DNA of 19,207 bases from NCBI GenBank assembly GCA_002291945.1, contig DBAZ01000025.1, forward strand, positions 1-19,207. Reading direction: 5' to 3'. The notes beneath the pieces were generated by a model, which was not told where the DNA came from, searched no databases, and saw only the letters and a list, made by a program, of their open reading frames with translations. Both the position numbers and the translations under genes were made by a program. Of this stretch, positions 5,421 through 13,345 are shown piece after piece; the first letter of the stretch is position 1, and every line of letters starts with the position of its first letter. The DNA comes from Tepidimonas sp. UBA997. GTDB lineage: Bacteria; Pseudomonadota; Gammaproteobacteria; Burkholderiales; Burkholderiaceae_C.

Positions 5421-8369
5421 ATGCAATCCACCCCCCTATCCCACCAGGCCAGCGCTCCGGCGGCGACCGGCCACAACCCGCAAGCGGGCCGTTCGGTGTC
5501 AACCAGCACCCTGCAGAACTACCAGATCATCCGCCGCAATGGTGCCGTGGTGCCGTTCGAGCCCAACAAGATTGCCGTGGCGCTGATGAAGGCGTTTCTG
5601 GCCGTGCGCGGCGCACAGGGCGCGGCGTCGGCCAGCGTGCGCGAGGACGTGGACGTGCTGACCCAAAACGTGGTGCGTGCCCTGATGCGCTCGCGCCCGG
5701 GCGGCGGCACCTTCCACATCGAAGACGTGCAAGACCAGGTGGAACTGGGCCTGATGCGCAGCGGCCACCACGAAGTGGCCCGTGCCTACGTGCTGTACCG
5801 GGAACGCCGCGCCCAAGAGCGGGCCGCCAAACAGGCCGCCATGCAGGCCGAGCAGGCACCCGCCACCCCCGCGCTGCACGTGATCGACCACGGCCAGCGT
5901 GTCGCCCTGGACCTCAACGCCCTGCAGGCGCTCATCAGCAACGCCTGCGCCCACCTGGGCGCGGACGTCAGGCCCGAGCCGATCGTGGCCGAGACCATGC
6001 GCAACCTCTACGACGGCGTGCCCATGACCGAGGTCTATAAGGCCGCGATTCTGGCCGCCCGCACCAAGATCGAGACCGACCCCGACTACACCTACGCCAC
6101 CGCCCGGCTGCTGCTGCACACCATCGTCAAGGAAGTGCTGGGCACCGAAGTGCCACCAGCCGACATGGCCGCCCGCTATGCCGACTACTTTCCCGGCTTC
6201 ATCAAAAAAGGCGTGGCAAACGACCTCCTCGACGAGCGTCTGCTGCAGTTCGACCTCCAGCGCCTGGGCGCGGCCCTGAAGGCCGAGCGCGACCTGCAGT
6301 TCGATTACCTGGGCCTGCAAACCCTGTACGACCGCTACTTTTTGCACCTGCGCAAGACGCGCATCGAACTGCCGCAGGCCTTCTTCATGCGCGTGGCCAT
6401 GGGCTTGGCGCTCAACGAAATCGACCGCGAAACCCGCGCCATCGAGTTCTACGAAATCCTGTCGTCGTTCGACTTCATGAGCAGCACGCCCACGCTGTTC
6501 AACAGCGGCACCCGGCGCTCGCAACTGTCGAGCTGCTACCTGACCACCGTGCCCGACGACCTCGACGGCATTTACGAGTCGATCAAGGAAAACGCGCTGC
6601 TGAGCAAGTTTGCCGGCGGCTTGGGCAACGACTGGACGCGCGTGCGCGCCCTGGGCAGCCACATCAAGGGCACCAACGGCGAGTCGCAAGGCGTGGTGCC
6701 GTTCCTGAAGGTGGTCAACGACACCGCCGTGGCCGTCAACCAGGGCGGCAAGCGCAAGGGCGCGGTGTGCGCCTACCTCGAAACGTGGCACCTCGACATC
6801 GAGGAATTCCTGGAGCTGCGCAAGAACACCGGCGACGACCGCCGCCGCACCCACGACATGAACACGGCCAACTGGATTCCCGACCTGTTCATGAAGCGCG
6901 TGATGGAAAAAGGCGACTGGACGCTGTTCAGCCCGTCGGACGTGCCCGACCTGCACGACAAGTTTGGCACCGCCTTCGAGGCAGCCTACACCGCCTACGA
7001 AGCCAAGGCCGAGCGCGGCGAGATCAAGCCCGCCAAAAAAGTGCCCGCCACCGACCTCTGGCGCAAGATGCTGAGCATGTTGTTCGAGACCGGCCACCCT
7101 TGGATCACCTTCAAAGACCCATCCAACCTGCGCAGCCCGCAGCAGCACGCCGGTGTGGTGCACAGCTCCAACCTGTGTACCGAGATCACGCTCAACACCA
7201 ACGACGCCGAAACCGCCGTCTGCAACCTGGGCTCGGTCAACCTGGCGCAGCACCTCACGGCTGACGGCGAGATCGACCACGCCAAGCTCAAGAAAACCGT
7301 GTCCACCGCCATGCGCATGCTCGACAACGTGATCGACATCAACTACTACGCCGTCAAGAAAGCACGCGACTCCAACCTGCGCCACCGCCCGGTGGGCTTA
7401 GGCATCATGGGCTTCCAGGACGCGCTGTACCGCAAGCGCACGCCTTATGCGTCGCCAGCCGCCGTGGCATTCGCCGACCGCTCGATGGAAGCGGTGTGCT
7501 ACCACGCGTACTGGGCCAGCACCGAACTGGCCGCCGAGCGCGGGCGCTACGCCACCTTCCGGGGTTCGCTGTGGGATCAGGGCATCCTGCCGCAAGACAG
7601 CTTGGACCTGCTGGCGCAGCAGCGCGGCACCGGCCCGGCCAAGGACGGGGCCCCACCCCCATCCTATGTGGAAGTGGACCGCTCCAGCAGCCTCGACTGG
7701 GACGCCCTGCGCAAGAAGATCGCGCAAGACGGCATGCGCAACTCCAATTGCGTGGCGATTGCGCCCACCGCCACCATCAGCAACATCATTGGTGTCGATG
7801 CATCCATCGAGCCGTGCTTCGGCAACCTGTCGGTCAAGTCCAACCTGTCGGGCGAGTTCACCGTCATCAACAGCTACCTGGTGAAGGACCTCAAACGCCT
7901 GGGCCTGTGGGACGAGGTCATGATGATGGACATCAAGCACTTCGACGGCTCCCTGTGGCCGATCGACCGCGTGCCGCGTGAGTTGAAAGAGCTCTACCGC
8001 ACCGCCTTCGAGGTGGAGCCGGTGTGGCTGGTGGAAGCCGCCGCGCGGCGCCAGAAGTGGATCGACCAGGCGCAGAGCCTGAACATCTACATGGCCGGGG
8101 CCTCGGGCAAAAAGCTCGACGAGACCTACAAACTGGCCTGGCTGCGCGGCCTCAAGACCACCTACTACCTGCGCACCACCAGCGCCACGCACGCCGAAAA
8201 ATCCACCGGCCGCATCGGCCAGTTGAACGCGGTGGCGAGTTCAGCCATGACCGCGATGCCCGTGGCCGCTGCAGCCGCCCCAGCCACTGCAGCCGCTGCC
8301 CCGCAAACCCCGGCCACCGACATCAAGTTTTGCGCCATCGACGACCCCGGCTGCGAGGCCTGCCAATGA
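5421..8369 (+). CDS. nrdA: Ribonucleoside-diphosphate reductase class Ia, alpha subunit
   Basis: Large subunit that reduces ribonucleoside diphosphates to deoxy forms using a radical supplied by NrdB. With ATG 5421 (AAGAGGA at 5411-5417) it has 982 residues, the long type also found in Pseudomonas. An N-terminal ATP-cone lies at about 32-135 (NYQIIRRNGAVVPFEPNKIA), and a second, more divergent cone-like region at about 150-240. Active-site residues matching E. coli C225, N437, C439, E441 and C462 are C372 (SSCYL), N584, C586 and E588 (NLCTEI), and C601 (VCNLGSVN). The radical-transfer tyrosines are Y915 and Y916 (TTYYLRTT). The C-terminus carries the shuttle pair C978 and C981 (GCEACQ) after an Ala/Pro-rich flexible linker (around 935-965). 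Two NrdR boxes precede it and nrdB follows, so expression should respond to dNTP demand. The N-terminal 28 residues before the cone look unstructured. Confidence 0.97.
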   Translation: MQSTPLSHQASAPAATGHNPQAGRSVSTSTLQNYQIIRRNGAVVPFEPNKIAVALMKAFLAVRGAQGAASASVREDVDVLTQNVVRALMRSRPGGGTFHIEDVQDQVELGLMRSGHHEVARAYVLYRERRAQERAAKQAAMQAEQAPATPALHVIDHGQRVALDLNALQALISNACAHLGADVRPEPIVAETMRNLYDGVPMTEVYKAAILAARTKIETDPDYTYATARLLLHTIVKEVLGTEVPPADMAARYADYFPGFIKKGVANDLLDERLLQFDLQRLGAALKAERDLQFDYLGLQTLYDRYFLHLRKTRIELPQAFFMRVAMGLALNEIDRETRAIEFYEILSSFDFMSSTPTLFNSGTRRSQLSSCYLTTVPDDLDGIYESIKENALLSKFAGGLGNDWTRVRALGSHIKGTNGESQGVVPFLKVVNDTAVAVNQGGKRKGAVCAYLETWHLDIEEFLELRKNTGDDRRRTHDMNTANWIPDLFMKRVMEKGDWTLFSPSDVPDLHDKFGTAFEAAYTAYEAKAERGEIKPAKKVPATDLWRKMLSMLFETGHPWITFKDPSNLRSPQQHAGVVHSSNLCTEITLNTNDAETAVCNLGSVNLAQHLTADGEIDHAKLKKTVSTAMRMLDNVIDINYYAVKKARDSNLRHRPVGLGIMGFQDALYRKRTPYASPAAVAFADRSMEAVCYHAYWASTELAAERGRYATFRGSLWDQGILPQDSLDLLAQQRGTGPAKDGAPPPSYVEVDRSSSLDWDALRKKIAQDGMRNSNCVAIAPTATISNIIGVDASIEPCFGNLSVKSNLSGEFTVINSYLVKDLKRLGLWDEVMMMDIKHFDGSLWPIDRVPRELKELYRTAFEVEPVWLVEAAARRQKWIDQAQSLNIYMAGASGKKLDETYKLAWLRGLKTTYYLRTTSATHAEKSTGRIGQLNAVASSAMTAMPVAAAAAPATAAAAPQTPATDIKFCAIDDPGCEACQ

Positions 8370-8439
8370 CCCAGCCACCGATTTCGATGCAGCCACACAA
8401 CACGGCCCCCCCGATGATGCGTGCGCGGCTCGATAAGGC

Positions 8440-8467
8440 TTGCATTTCTGCCATGCCATTTGATAAT
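8440..8467 (+). promoter_or_regulatory. Candidate sigma-70 promoter for nrdB
   Basis: TTGCAT (8440-8445) and GATAAT (8462-8467) are separated by 16 bp and lie within the 117-nt nrdA-nrdB spacer. The -10 begins 25 nt before the nrdB ATG, so any transcript would have a very short leader. It could give nrdB an NrdR-independent supply; no NrdR box is visible here. Prediction by eye only. Confidence 0.45.
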
Positions 8468-8486
8468 TCGAGAATAGGAAAACACC

Positions 8487-9638
8487 ATGCTGACCTGGGA
8501 CGAACCAAGCACGCCTGCACTGCAACCCGTGCGCCCCACGCCGTCTGCCGCGCCTGACTTCGCGCTGGCTGCGCTGTCCGCCGCCGCCAGCCCGCACAGT
8601 TCGGTCAAAGCCGCGTCAACGCAGCGCATCAACGCCGCCGACAAGCGCATCATCAACGGTCAGACCGACGTCAACCAGTTGGTGCCGTTCAAGTACAAGT
8701 GGGCCTGGGAAAAATACCTTGCCACCTGCGCCAACCACTGGATGCCACAGGAAGTCAACATGAGCCGCGACATCGCGCTCTGGAAAGACCCCAACGGCCT
8801 GACCGAAGACGAGCGCCGCATCGTCAAGCGCAACCTGGGTTTCTTCGTCACCGCCGACTCGCTGGCCGCCAACAACATCACGCTGGGCACCTACCGCCAC
8901 ATCACCGCGCCCGAATGCCGCCAGTTCCTGCTGCGCCAGGCCTTCGAAGAAGCCATCCACACCCACGCCTACCAGTACATCGTCGAGTCGCTGGGGCTGG
9001 ACGAAGGCGAGATCTTCAACGCCTACCACGAGGTCGATTCGATCCGCAACAAGGACGAATTCCTGCTGCCGTTCATCGACGCCATCATGGACCCGAACTT
9101 CAAGACGGGCACCCCGCAAGCGGATCAGACCCTGCTCAAGAGCCTGATCGTGTTCGCCTGCCTGATGGAAGGGCTGTTTTTCTACGTCGGCTTCACGCAG
9201 ATTCTGGCGCTGGGCCGCCAGAACAAGATGACCGGTGCCGCCGAGCAGTACCAGTACATCCTGCGCGACGAGTCCATGCACTGCAACTTCGGCATCGACC
9301 TCATCAACCAGCTCAAGCTGGAAAACCCACACCTCTGGACGGCCGAGTTCAAGGCCGAGATCAAGACCCTGTTCCTGAAGGCGGTGGACTTGGAATACGC
9401 CTACGCCGAAGACACCATGCCACGCGGCGTGCTGGGCATGAACGCCAGCATGTTCAAGGGCTACCTGCGCTACATCGCCAACCGCCGTGCGGTGCAGATC
9501 GGGCTCGACCCGATGTTCCCCAACGAAGAAAATCCCTTCCCCTGGATGAGCGAGATGATCGACCTCAAGAAGGAACGCAATTTCTTCGAAACGCGGGTGA
9601 TCGAATACCAGTCGGGAGGTGCGCTGTCCTGGGATTGA
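8487..9638 (+). CDS. nrdB: Ribonucleoside-diphosphate reductase class Ia, beta subunit
   Basis: Small subunit that houses the di-iron centre and stable tyrosyl radical used by NrdA. The protein has 383 residues. By spacing with E. coli NrdB the iron ligands are D124 (TADSLAANN), E155 and H158 (EEAIHTHAY), E228 (LMEGLFFY), and E262 and H265 (RDESMHCNF). The radical tyrosine is Y162, four residues after H158, so this is a tyrosyl-radical enzyme rather than a class Ic (Phe/Leu) type. The C-terminal tail carries the radical-transfer tyrosine Y374 (IEYQSGGALSWD). The first 45 residues are Ala/Pro/Ser-rich and probably disordered. The ATG at 8487 has an AGGAA site at 8476-8480, 6 nt upstream. The gene is 117 nt after nrdA. 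Confidence 0.97.
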   Translation: MLTWDEPSTPALQPVRPTPSAAPDFALAALSAAASPHSSVKAASTQRINAADKRIINGQTDVNQLVPFKYKWAWEKYLATCANHWMPQEVNMSRDIALWKDPNGLTEDERRIVKRNLGFFVTADSLAANNITLGTYRHITAPECRQFLLRQAFEEAIHTHAYQYIVESLGLDEGEIFNAYHEVDSIRNKDEFLLPFIDAIMDPNFKTGTPQADQTLLKSLIVFACLMEGLFFYVGFTQILALGRQNKMTGAAEQYQYILRDESMHCNFGIDLINQLKLENPHLWTAEFKAEIKTLFLKAVDLEYAYAEDTMPRGVLGMNASMFKGYLRYIANRRAVQIGLDPMFPNEENPFPWMSEMIDLKKERNFFETRVIEYQSGGALSWD

Positions 9639-9859
9639 GCCTCCAGCCAAGCAGCCTGCTTTCATGCCGCCTATCTCTGACTTCTGCCCTAGCCCGTCGG
9701 CCCCGTTGGCCGTGTTGGCCGTTTCGGCAGAAGCCTTCCCCATTCATCACTCGGGAGGGCTAGGCGCACACCGTGCGCCGGTGGTCCGGGTGCTGAATCG
9801 CCGGCCCGGAATCGTCCGAGGCCGTGCGTTTTTGGCCACTTGATCTAGAGGAGTACCAC
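9639..9859. other. Intergenic region between nrdB and the histone-like gene
   Basis: No gene supported. It contains a 7-bp hairpin, ggcgcac / gtgcgcc with loop acc (9763-9779), that lacks a T-run and so is not a normal intrinsic terminator. A short direct repeat, gttggccgt, occurs twice near 9705-9725. A promoter for the histone-like gene is expected here, but I cannot pick one out. Confidence 0.4.
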
Positions 9860-10543
9860 ATGGCAACTGCGAAGAAGGCCGCCCCGGCCAAGAAAGCAGC
9901 GGCACCGGCGAAGAAGGCCGCTGCCCCTGCGAAGAAAGCTGCGCCGGCCAAGGCCGCAGCCGCCCCCGTCACGGCAGCACCAGCCGCCCCGGCGACAAAG
10001 GCCGCTGCACCCGCCAAGAAGGCCGCTGTCCCAGCCAAAAAAGCGGCTGCGGCGGCGGAAAAGGCACCCCCCGCCGTGAAGGCGGCGACACCGGCACCGG
10101 CCCCTGCCAAGAAGGCTACCACTTCGACCCAAGAGGCAACCGCCGCCAAAAAGGCCGCCGCGCCCGCCAAAAAAGCGGCTGCCCCTGTCGCCAAAGCGGT
10201 TGCCGAGGTGAAGAAGGCGGTCCAGAAAACCGTGGCCAGTGCCAAGAAGACGATCGCCAAAGAAGAAAAAGTGATCGAAAAGAAAGTGGCCGAAGTCAAG
10301 AAGGCGGTCCAGAAAAAGGCCTCTGCCGTCAAAAAAGCCGTGGACAAAAAAGTAGCTGAAGTGAAAAAGGCGGTAGAGAAAAAAGTGGCCGCACCGAAGG
10401 CCAAAGACAAAGCCAAGGAGCCACCAAAGAGCAAAGCGCCCAAGCCCAAGGCAGCTCCCAAGGCCGCCGCTGCGGTGCCTTCTTCCCAGACCAAGCTCAA
10501 CCCACAGGCCGCCTGGCCTTTTCCCACGGCCAAAAAGCCCTGA
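9860..10543 (+). CDS. Histone H1-like, Lys/Ala/Pro-rich DNA-binding protein
   Basis: A 227-residue, extremely basic protein made almost only of Ala, Lys, Pro and Val, like bacterial H1 homologues (Bordetella BpH1, AlgP-type proteins) that bind and compact DNA non-specifically. Residues 5-109 are irregular AAPAKK repeats. Residues 114-175 switch to eleven-residue units such as VAEVKKAVQKK, which should form a long amphipathic helix. A short tail (TKLNPQAAWPFPTAKKP, 211-227) is the only complex sequence and resembles the conserved end of these proteins in Burkholderiales, as I remember it. The ATG at 9860 has a strong AGAGGAG site (9847-9853), 6 nt upstream; the frame opens earlier at 9824 but without such a site. 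A hairpin terminator follows 8 nt after the stop. The repetitive DNA makes length variation between strains likely. Confidence 0.85.
   Translation: MATAKKAAPAKKAAAPAKKAAAPAKKAAPAKAAAAPVTAAPAAPATKAAAPAKKAAVPAKKAAAAAEKAPPAVKAATPAPAPAKKATTSTQEATAAKKAAAPAKKAAAPVAKAVAEVKKAVQKTVASAKKTIAKEEKVIEKKVAEVKKAVQKKASAVKKAVDKKVAEVKKAVEKKVAAPKAKDKAKEPPKSKAPKPKAAPKAAAAVPSSQTKLNPQAAWPFPTAKKP
9872..10186 (+). repeat. AAPAKK-encoding low-complexity repeat
   Basis: Imperfect short repeats such as gcaccggcgaagaaggccgc encode the AAPAKK units of the histone-like protein (residues 5-109). Unit order is irregular, as expected from slippage and unequal recombination. Confidence 0.8.
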
Positions 10544-10551
10544 CGATGCCG

Positions 10552-10577
10552 AGCCCGCTCCCGGAGCGGGCTTTGTT
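10552..10577 (+). terminator. Rho-independent terminator after the histone-like gene
   Basis: A perfect 9-bp GC-rich stem (agcccgctc / gagcgggct, loop ccg, 10552-10572) is followed by ttgtt. It begins 8 nt after the stop codon. On the minus strand there is no T-run, so it should act mainly on the + strand; the convergent kinase gene ends 10 nt further on. Confidence 0.85.
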
Positions 10578-10582
10578 AGGGT

Positions 10583-11470
10583 TCAACGGGTGAATGAGTA
10601 GTTCTGGCCACCGCGAGAGGCGATTTTGGTGGCACCCATGCGATTACCCAGCGCCACAGCGTCCAGCAGACGCCAGCCTTGTGAGAGGCCGTACAGCAGG
10701 GCCGCCCGGAAGGCATCGCCGCAGCCAGTGGGATCGACCACGTCCGCCGCCTGAACACCCGGTACGCGGGTGCAGACACCCGCTTGCCAGACGTCACACC
10801 CTTCGTGCGCCAGGGTGATGACCAAGCCCTGCAGGCACCGGGACAGGGCGGCGTAGTCCAGGCCCGTGCGGTCACTGAGCATGCGGGCCTCGTAGTCGTT
10901 CAGCGCGGCCCAGTCGGCCAGTTCGATGAAGTGCCGCAGTTCCTCGCCGTTGAACATCGGCAGGCCCTGGCCGGGGTCAAAGACAAACGGCACGCCCAGC
11001 GCCTTAAGCTGTTCGGCGTGCTGGAGCATGGCGTCGCGCCCGTCCGGAGAAATGATGCCCACCGTGGCACCTTGCGCCGCCTGAATCACACGGCGATGCG
11101 CCTGACTCATGGCCCCCGGATGGAATGCCGTGATCTGGTTGTTGTCTCGATCGGTCATGATCATGGCCTGGGCGGTGTAATGGTCATCCACCAGTTGCAC
11201 ATGACATGTATCCACCCCCAGGGCCTGCAGGCGCTCCAGGTACTCGTGGCCGTCACTGCCCAGTGTGGCCACGGGACGCACGTCGGCCCCCAGCTGGCGC
11301 AAACCGTAGGCAATATTGCCCGCACACCCCCCGTATTCACGACGCAAACCTGGCACCAGAAACGACACATTCAGGATGTGCAACTGATCGGGAAGGATTT
11401 GGTCGGCAAAACGACCCTCGAAGGTCATGATGGTGTCAAAAGCCAGGGAGCCACAAACAAGCAGGGTCAT
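10583..11470 (-). CDS. PfkB-family carbohydrate/adenosine kinase
   Basis: A 295-residue ribokinase/PfkB-fold kinase that transfers ATP phosphate to a sugar or nucleoside. The family's N-terminal glycine motif is YGGCAGNIAYGLRQLG (residues 46-61) and the C-terminal anion-hole signature is DPTGCGDAFRAALLYG (246-261), with D252 as catalytic base. The first Gly of the usual GAGD is kept and Ala is replaced by Cys. The overall sequence resembles proteins annotated as adenosine kinase in betaproteobacteria, but substrate cannot be fixed from motifs alone. It is the last gene of the minus-strand accB cluster, 13 nt after the DUF3426 gene, so it is probably co-transcribed. ATG at 11470-11468 fits the normal start (MTLLVCGSLAFD). 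It converges with the histone-like gene. Confidence 0.88.
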   Translation of the reverse strand: MTLLVCGSLAFDTIMTFEGRFADQILPDQLHILNVSFLVPGLRREYGGCAGNIAYGLRQLGADVRPVATLGSDGHEYLERLQALGVDTCHVQLVDDHYTAQAMIMTDRDNNQITAFHPGAMSQAHRRVIQAAQGATVGIISPDGRDAMLQHAEQLKALGVPFVFDPGQGLPMFNGEELRHFIELADWAALNDYEARMLSDRTGLDYAALSRCLQGLVITLAHEGCDVWQAGVCTRVPGVQAADVVDPTGCGDAFRAALLYGLSQGWRLLDAVALGNRMGATKIASRGGQNYSFTR

Positions 11471-11483
11471 GGTGTGCGTCGGT

Positions 11484-12428
11484 TCAGGGATAAAAAAGAA
11501 GCGCTCGGTAACCGGTCATGGCCCGGTCACTGGCATGTTCGAGGGCCAGATCGAATGACAGGGACCATTCGGCCCCCGCATCGAGGATGTCGGCGGGTCT
11601 GGGCCATTGCGTCGGGAGCAGTACCCGGCGAACCAGCACCTGATCCTGCAGGTCGGTCAGGGTGAGTTCGATGGCGGGCATCGCGACGGCGTGCGCCGCA
11701 CGGTTGCGAATGACCACGTTGAAGCTGTAACGGCCCGGCGACCGCCGCAACAACACCGAACTGTCGATGACCAGATCGTCGAGTTGGAGCGGGGTCTCGA
11801 TGACGCAGTCCAACAACGCGCAAAGCGCCTCCAGGGCCGGGCGCGCGGCCGGGTAGTCCCGGGCGGCGATCAGATCGCGTCGATCGAGCACCACCTGTAA
11901 CGCCAACAAGCCCAGCAGCCACAGCAGCAGGATTCCCAGCAACCAGCGCATGACGGGTTTGCGCCAGAAGGCACGACGTTCGGCCTGGCGCACAAACGAA
12001 GGCGCTCTAGTGTGATCGGCATGCACCTGGGGTGCCCGACGGTCAGCGACGGCTTCGATGACGAGGGTTGGTTGAAAATCCGGGGGCGGTGCGGGTTCTG
12101 GCTCGGGTTCCTGCGGCTCGGGCAACGGCTGCATGGGAGGAACTGGCACGGCTTGGGCCATCGACGCCGGGGTGGCATCGACAACAGCCGCAGGCGGGAG
12201 GGGCTCGGCCGGGGGTTCGGTAGAACGCGGCTCGGCTGCGGGGGGGTCCATCGGCGCGGAGGCGTCCGCAGATGGCGGTTGGCCCAGTTGCCAGGGCTGC
12301 AGGTCCAGCGTGGCATCAAAAACCTGGTGGCAATGCCCACAACGCACCCAGCCGTCCGAAATCTTCAACTGATCGGGCACGACCTTGAAGGCGGTCGTGC
12401 AGGCGGGGCAGCGCGTGATGTAGCTCAT
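11484..12428 (-). CDS. Zinc-ribbon and DUF3426 membrane protein
   Basis: A 314-residue protein of unknown function. It starts with an MJ0042-type zinc ribbon (C7, C10, C30, C33: RCPACTTAF and RCGHCHQVF). A long Pro/Glu-rich linker follows (about 50-120), then one transmembrane helix (162-181, WLLGILLLWLLGLLALQVV). A C-terminal DUF3426 domain follows (about 185-314), predicted beta-rich and, by the positive-inside pattern (RRAFWRKPVMR before the helix), periplasmic. The start ATG (12428-12426) overlaps the prmA stop as ATGA. The longer open frame, which extends 23 codons upstream into prmA, is disfavoured because the zinc ribbon begins right after MSYITR. In betaproteobacteria this gene commonly follows prmA; its cellular role is not known to me. 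Confidence 0.88.
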   Translation of the reverse strand: MSYITRCPACTTAFKVVPDQLKISDGWVRCGHCHQVFDATLDLQPWQLGQPPSADASAPMDPPAAEPRSTEPPAEPLPPAAVVDATPASMAQAVPVPPMQPLPEPQEPEPEPAPPPDFQPTLVIEAVADRRAPQVHADHTRAPSFVRQAERRAFWRKPVMRWLLGILLLWLLGLLALQVVLDRRDLIAARDYPAARPALEALCALLDCVIETPLQLDDLVIDSSVLLRRSPGRYSFNVVIRNRAAHAVAMPAIELTLTDLQDQVLVRRVLLPTQWPRPADILDAGAEWSLSFDLALEHASDRAMTGYRALLFYP

Positions 12429-13345
12429 GCAGGCAGGCGGGTCGCTGTCATCAGGATCCAGCCATCTTCGGCATCCGACACCTCCAGCGTCACCCACGGC
12501 GCGTACGCGGCCTTGAGCCGATCGGCTTGCCGCTCAAGAATGCCCGCCAGAACGAGTCGCCCCCCAGGGGCCAGGTGCTGGCACAGCAGCGGTGCCAGCA
12601 CCTCAAGCGGCGTCGCGAGAATGTTGGCGAGCACCAGGTGAAACGGCCCCTCGGCCAGCTCAGGCAGGCCAGCGCAGAGCGTGACCTCGTTATGGGCGGC
12701 GTTACCCCGCGTGGACTCGACGGCCGCAGGATCGATATCCACCGCCACAATGGAAGACGCACCAAACTTGCCAGCCCCGATCGCCAGAATGCCCGAGCCG
12801 CAGCCGTAATCCAGAACCCGTTGGCCGCTCCAATCATGTCGGGCGATCCAGCGCAGACACATGCGGGTGGTTGGGTGCGTCCCCGTGCCAAAGGCCAGCC
12901 CGGGGTCGAGGCGGATGACCTGTCGCGCATCGGGGGGGATGTCGTGCCAGCTCGGCACGATCCAGAAACCGGGAGCGATATCGACCGGCGCAAACTGCGA
13001 CTGCGTCAGGCGCACCCAGTCTTGATCGTCGATCGGGCGTATGCCCAGGCTGACGCCACCGGCAAAAAAGTCCTGCAGGGCGATCAGTTGCTGCGCTTCT
13101 TCGGCGGCTTCCTGGGTGGTAAACAGCGCCACCAGCCGGGATCGCACCCAGCCAGCTTTGGGCGTCGGCATGCCCGGCTCGCCAAACAGGGCTTGCTCGG
13201 CCGGGGTCTCGGCGTCTGCATCTTCGACCGACACACTCAGGGCGTCGAGCGCCTCGAGCGCGTCCGAGAGGCTCTCGACCGCCTCCTCCGGGACGAGCAG
13301 TGACCACTCGTAGAGGCGACCGGCGGCGGCAGTGTCAGCGGTCAC
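12425..13345 (-). CDS. prmA: Ribosomal protein L11 methyltransferase
   Basis: S-adenosylmethionine-dependent enzyme that trimethylates ribosomal protein L11. The protein has 306 residues, close to the usual 290-300. The N-terminal L11-binding domain occupies about residues 1-110. The methyltransferase domain shows LDPGLAFGTGTHPTT (146-160), the SAM-binding loop LDYGCGSGILAIGAGKFGA (178-196), the acidic VDIDP (202-206) and the active-site NILA (241-244). The start is GTG at 13345-13343; no ATG is available nearby and the N-terminus LYEWSLLVPEEAVE fits the family. This start overlaps the end of accC by 11 bp, and its stop overlaps the next gene by 4 bp, so translational coupling is likely throughout. 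No missing residue noticed. Confidence 0.95.
   Translation of the reverse strand: MTADTAAAGRLYEWSLLVPEEAVESLSDALEALDALSVSVEDADAETPAEQALFGEPGMPTPKAGWVRSRLVALFTTQEAAEEAQQLIALQDFFAGGVSLGIRPIDDQDWVRLTQSQFAPVDIAPGFWIVPSWHDIPPDARQVIRLDPGLAFGTGTHPTTRMCLRWIARHDWSGQRVLDYGCGSGILAIGAGKFGASSIVAVDIDPAAVESTRGNAAHNEVTLCAGLPELAEGPFHLVLANILATPLEVLAPLLCQHLAPGGRLVLAGILERQADRLKAAYAPWVTLEVSDAEDGWILMTATRLPA

Noticed and set aside
5499..7385. Long open frame of 628 codons on the minus strand
   Set aside because: It lies wholly antisense to nrdA. The product is rich in Val, Gly, His and Ala with no domain, as expected from the reverse of a high-GC gene with strong codon bias.
8366..8557. Small frame starting at ATG 8366, overlapping the nrdA stop
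   Set aside because: It runs out of frame into nrdB, has no ribosome site, and its composition is not protein-like; the overlap looks accidental.
8616..9743. Open frame of 375 codons on the minus strand
   Set aside because: Antisense to nrdB, with the same biased composition and no recognisable motif.
9763..9779. Hairpin as the nrdB terminator
   Set aside because: The stem is good but no T-run follows on either strand, and it is 125 nt from the stop.
9872..10186. Possible CRISPR-like or tandem repeat array
   Set aside because: The repeats are irregular, in frame, and encode AAPAKK units of a protein; there are no spacers.
9760..10533. Ala/Phe-rich open frame of 257 codons antisense to the histone-like gene
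   Set aside because: The repeats of alanine and phenylalanine are simply the complement of Lys/Ala repeat codons; the + strand has a good ribosome site and terminator.
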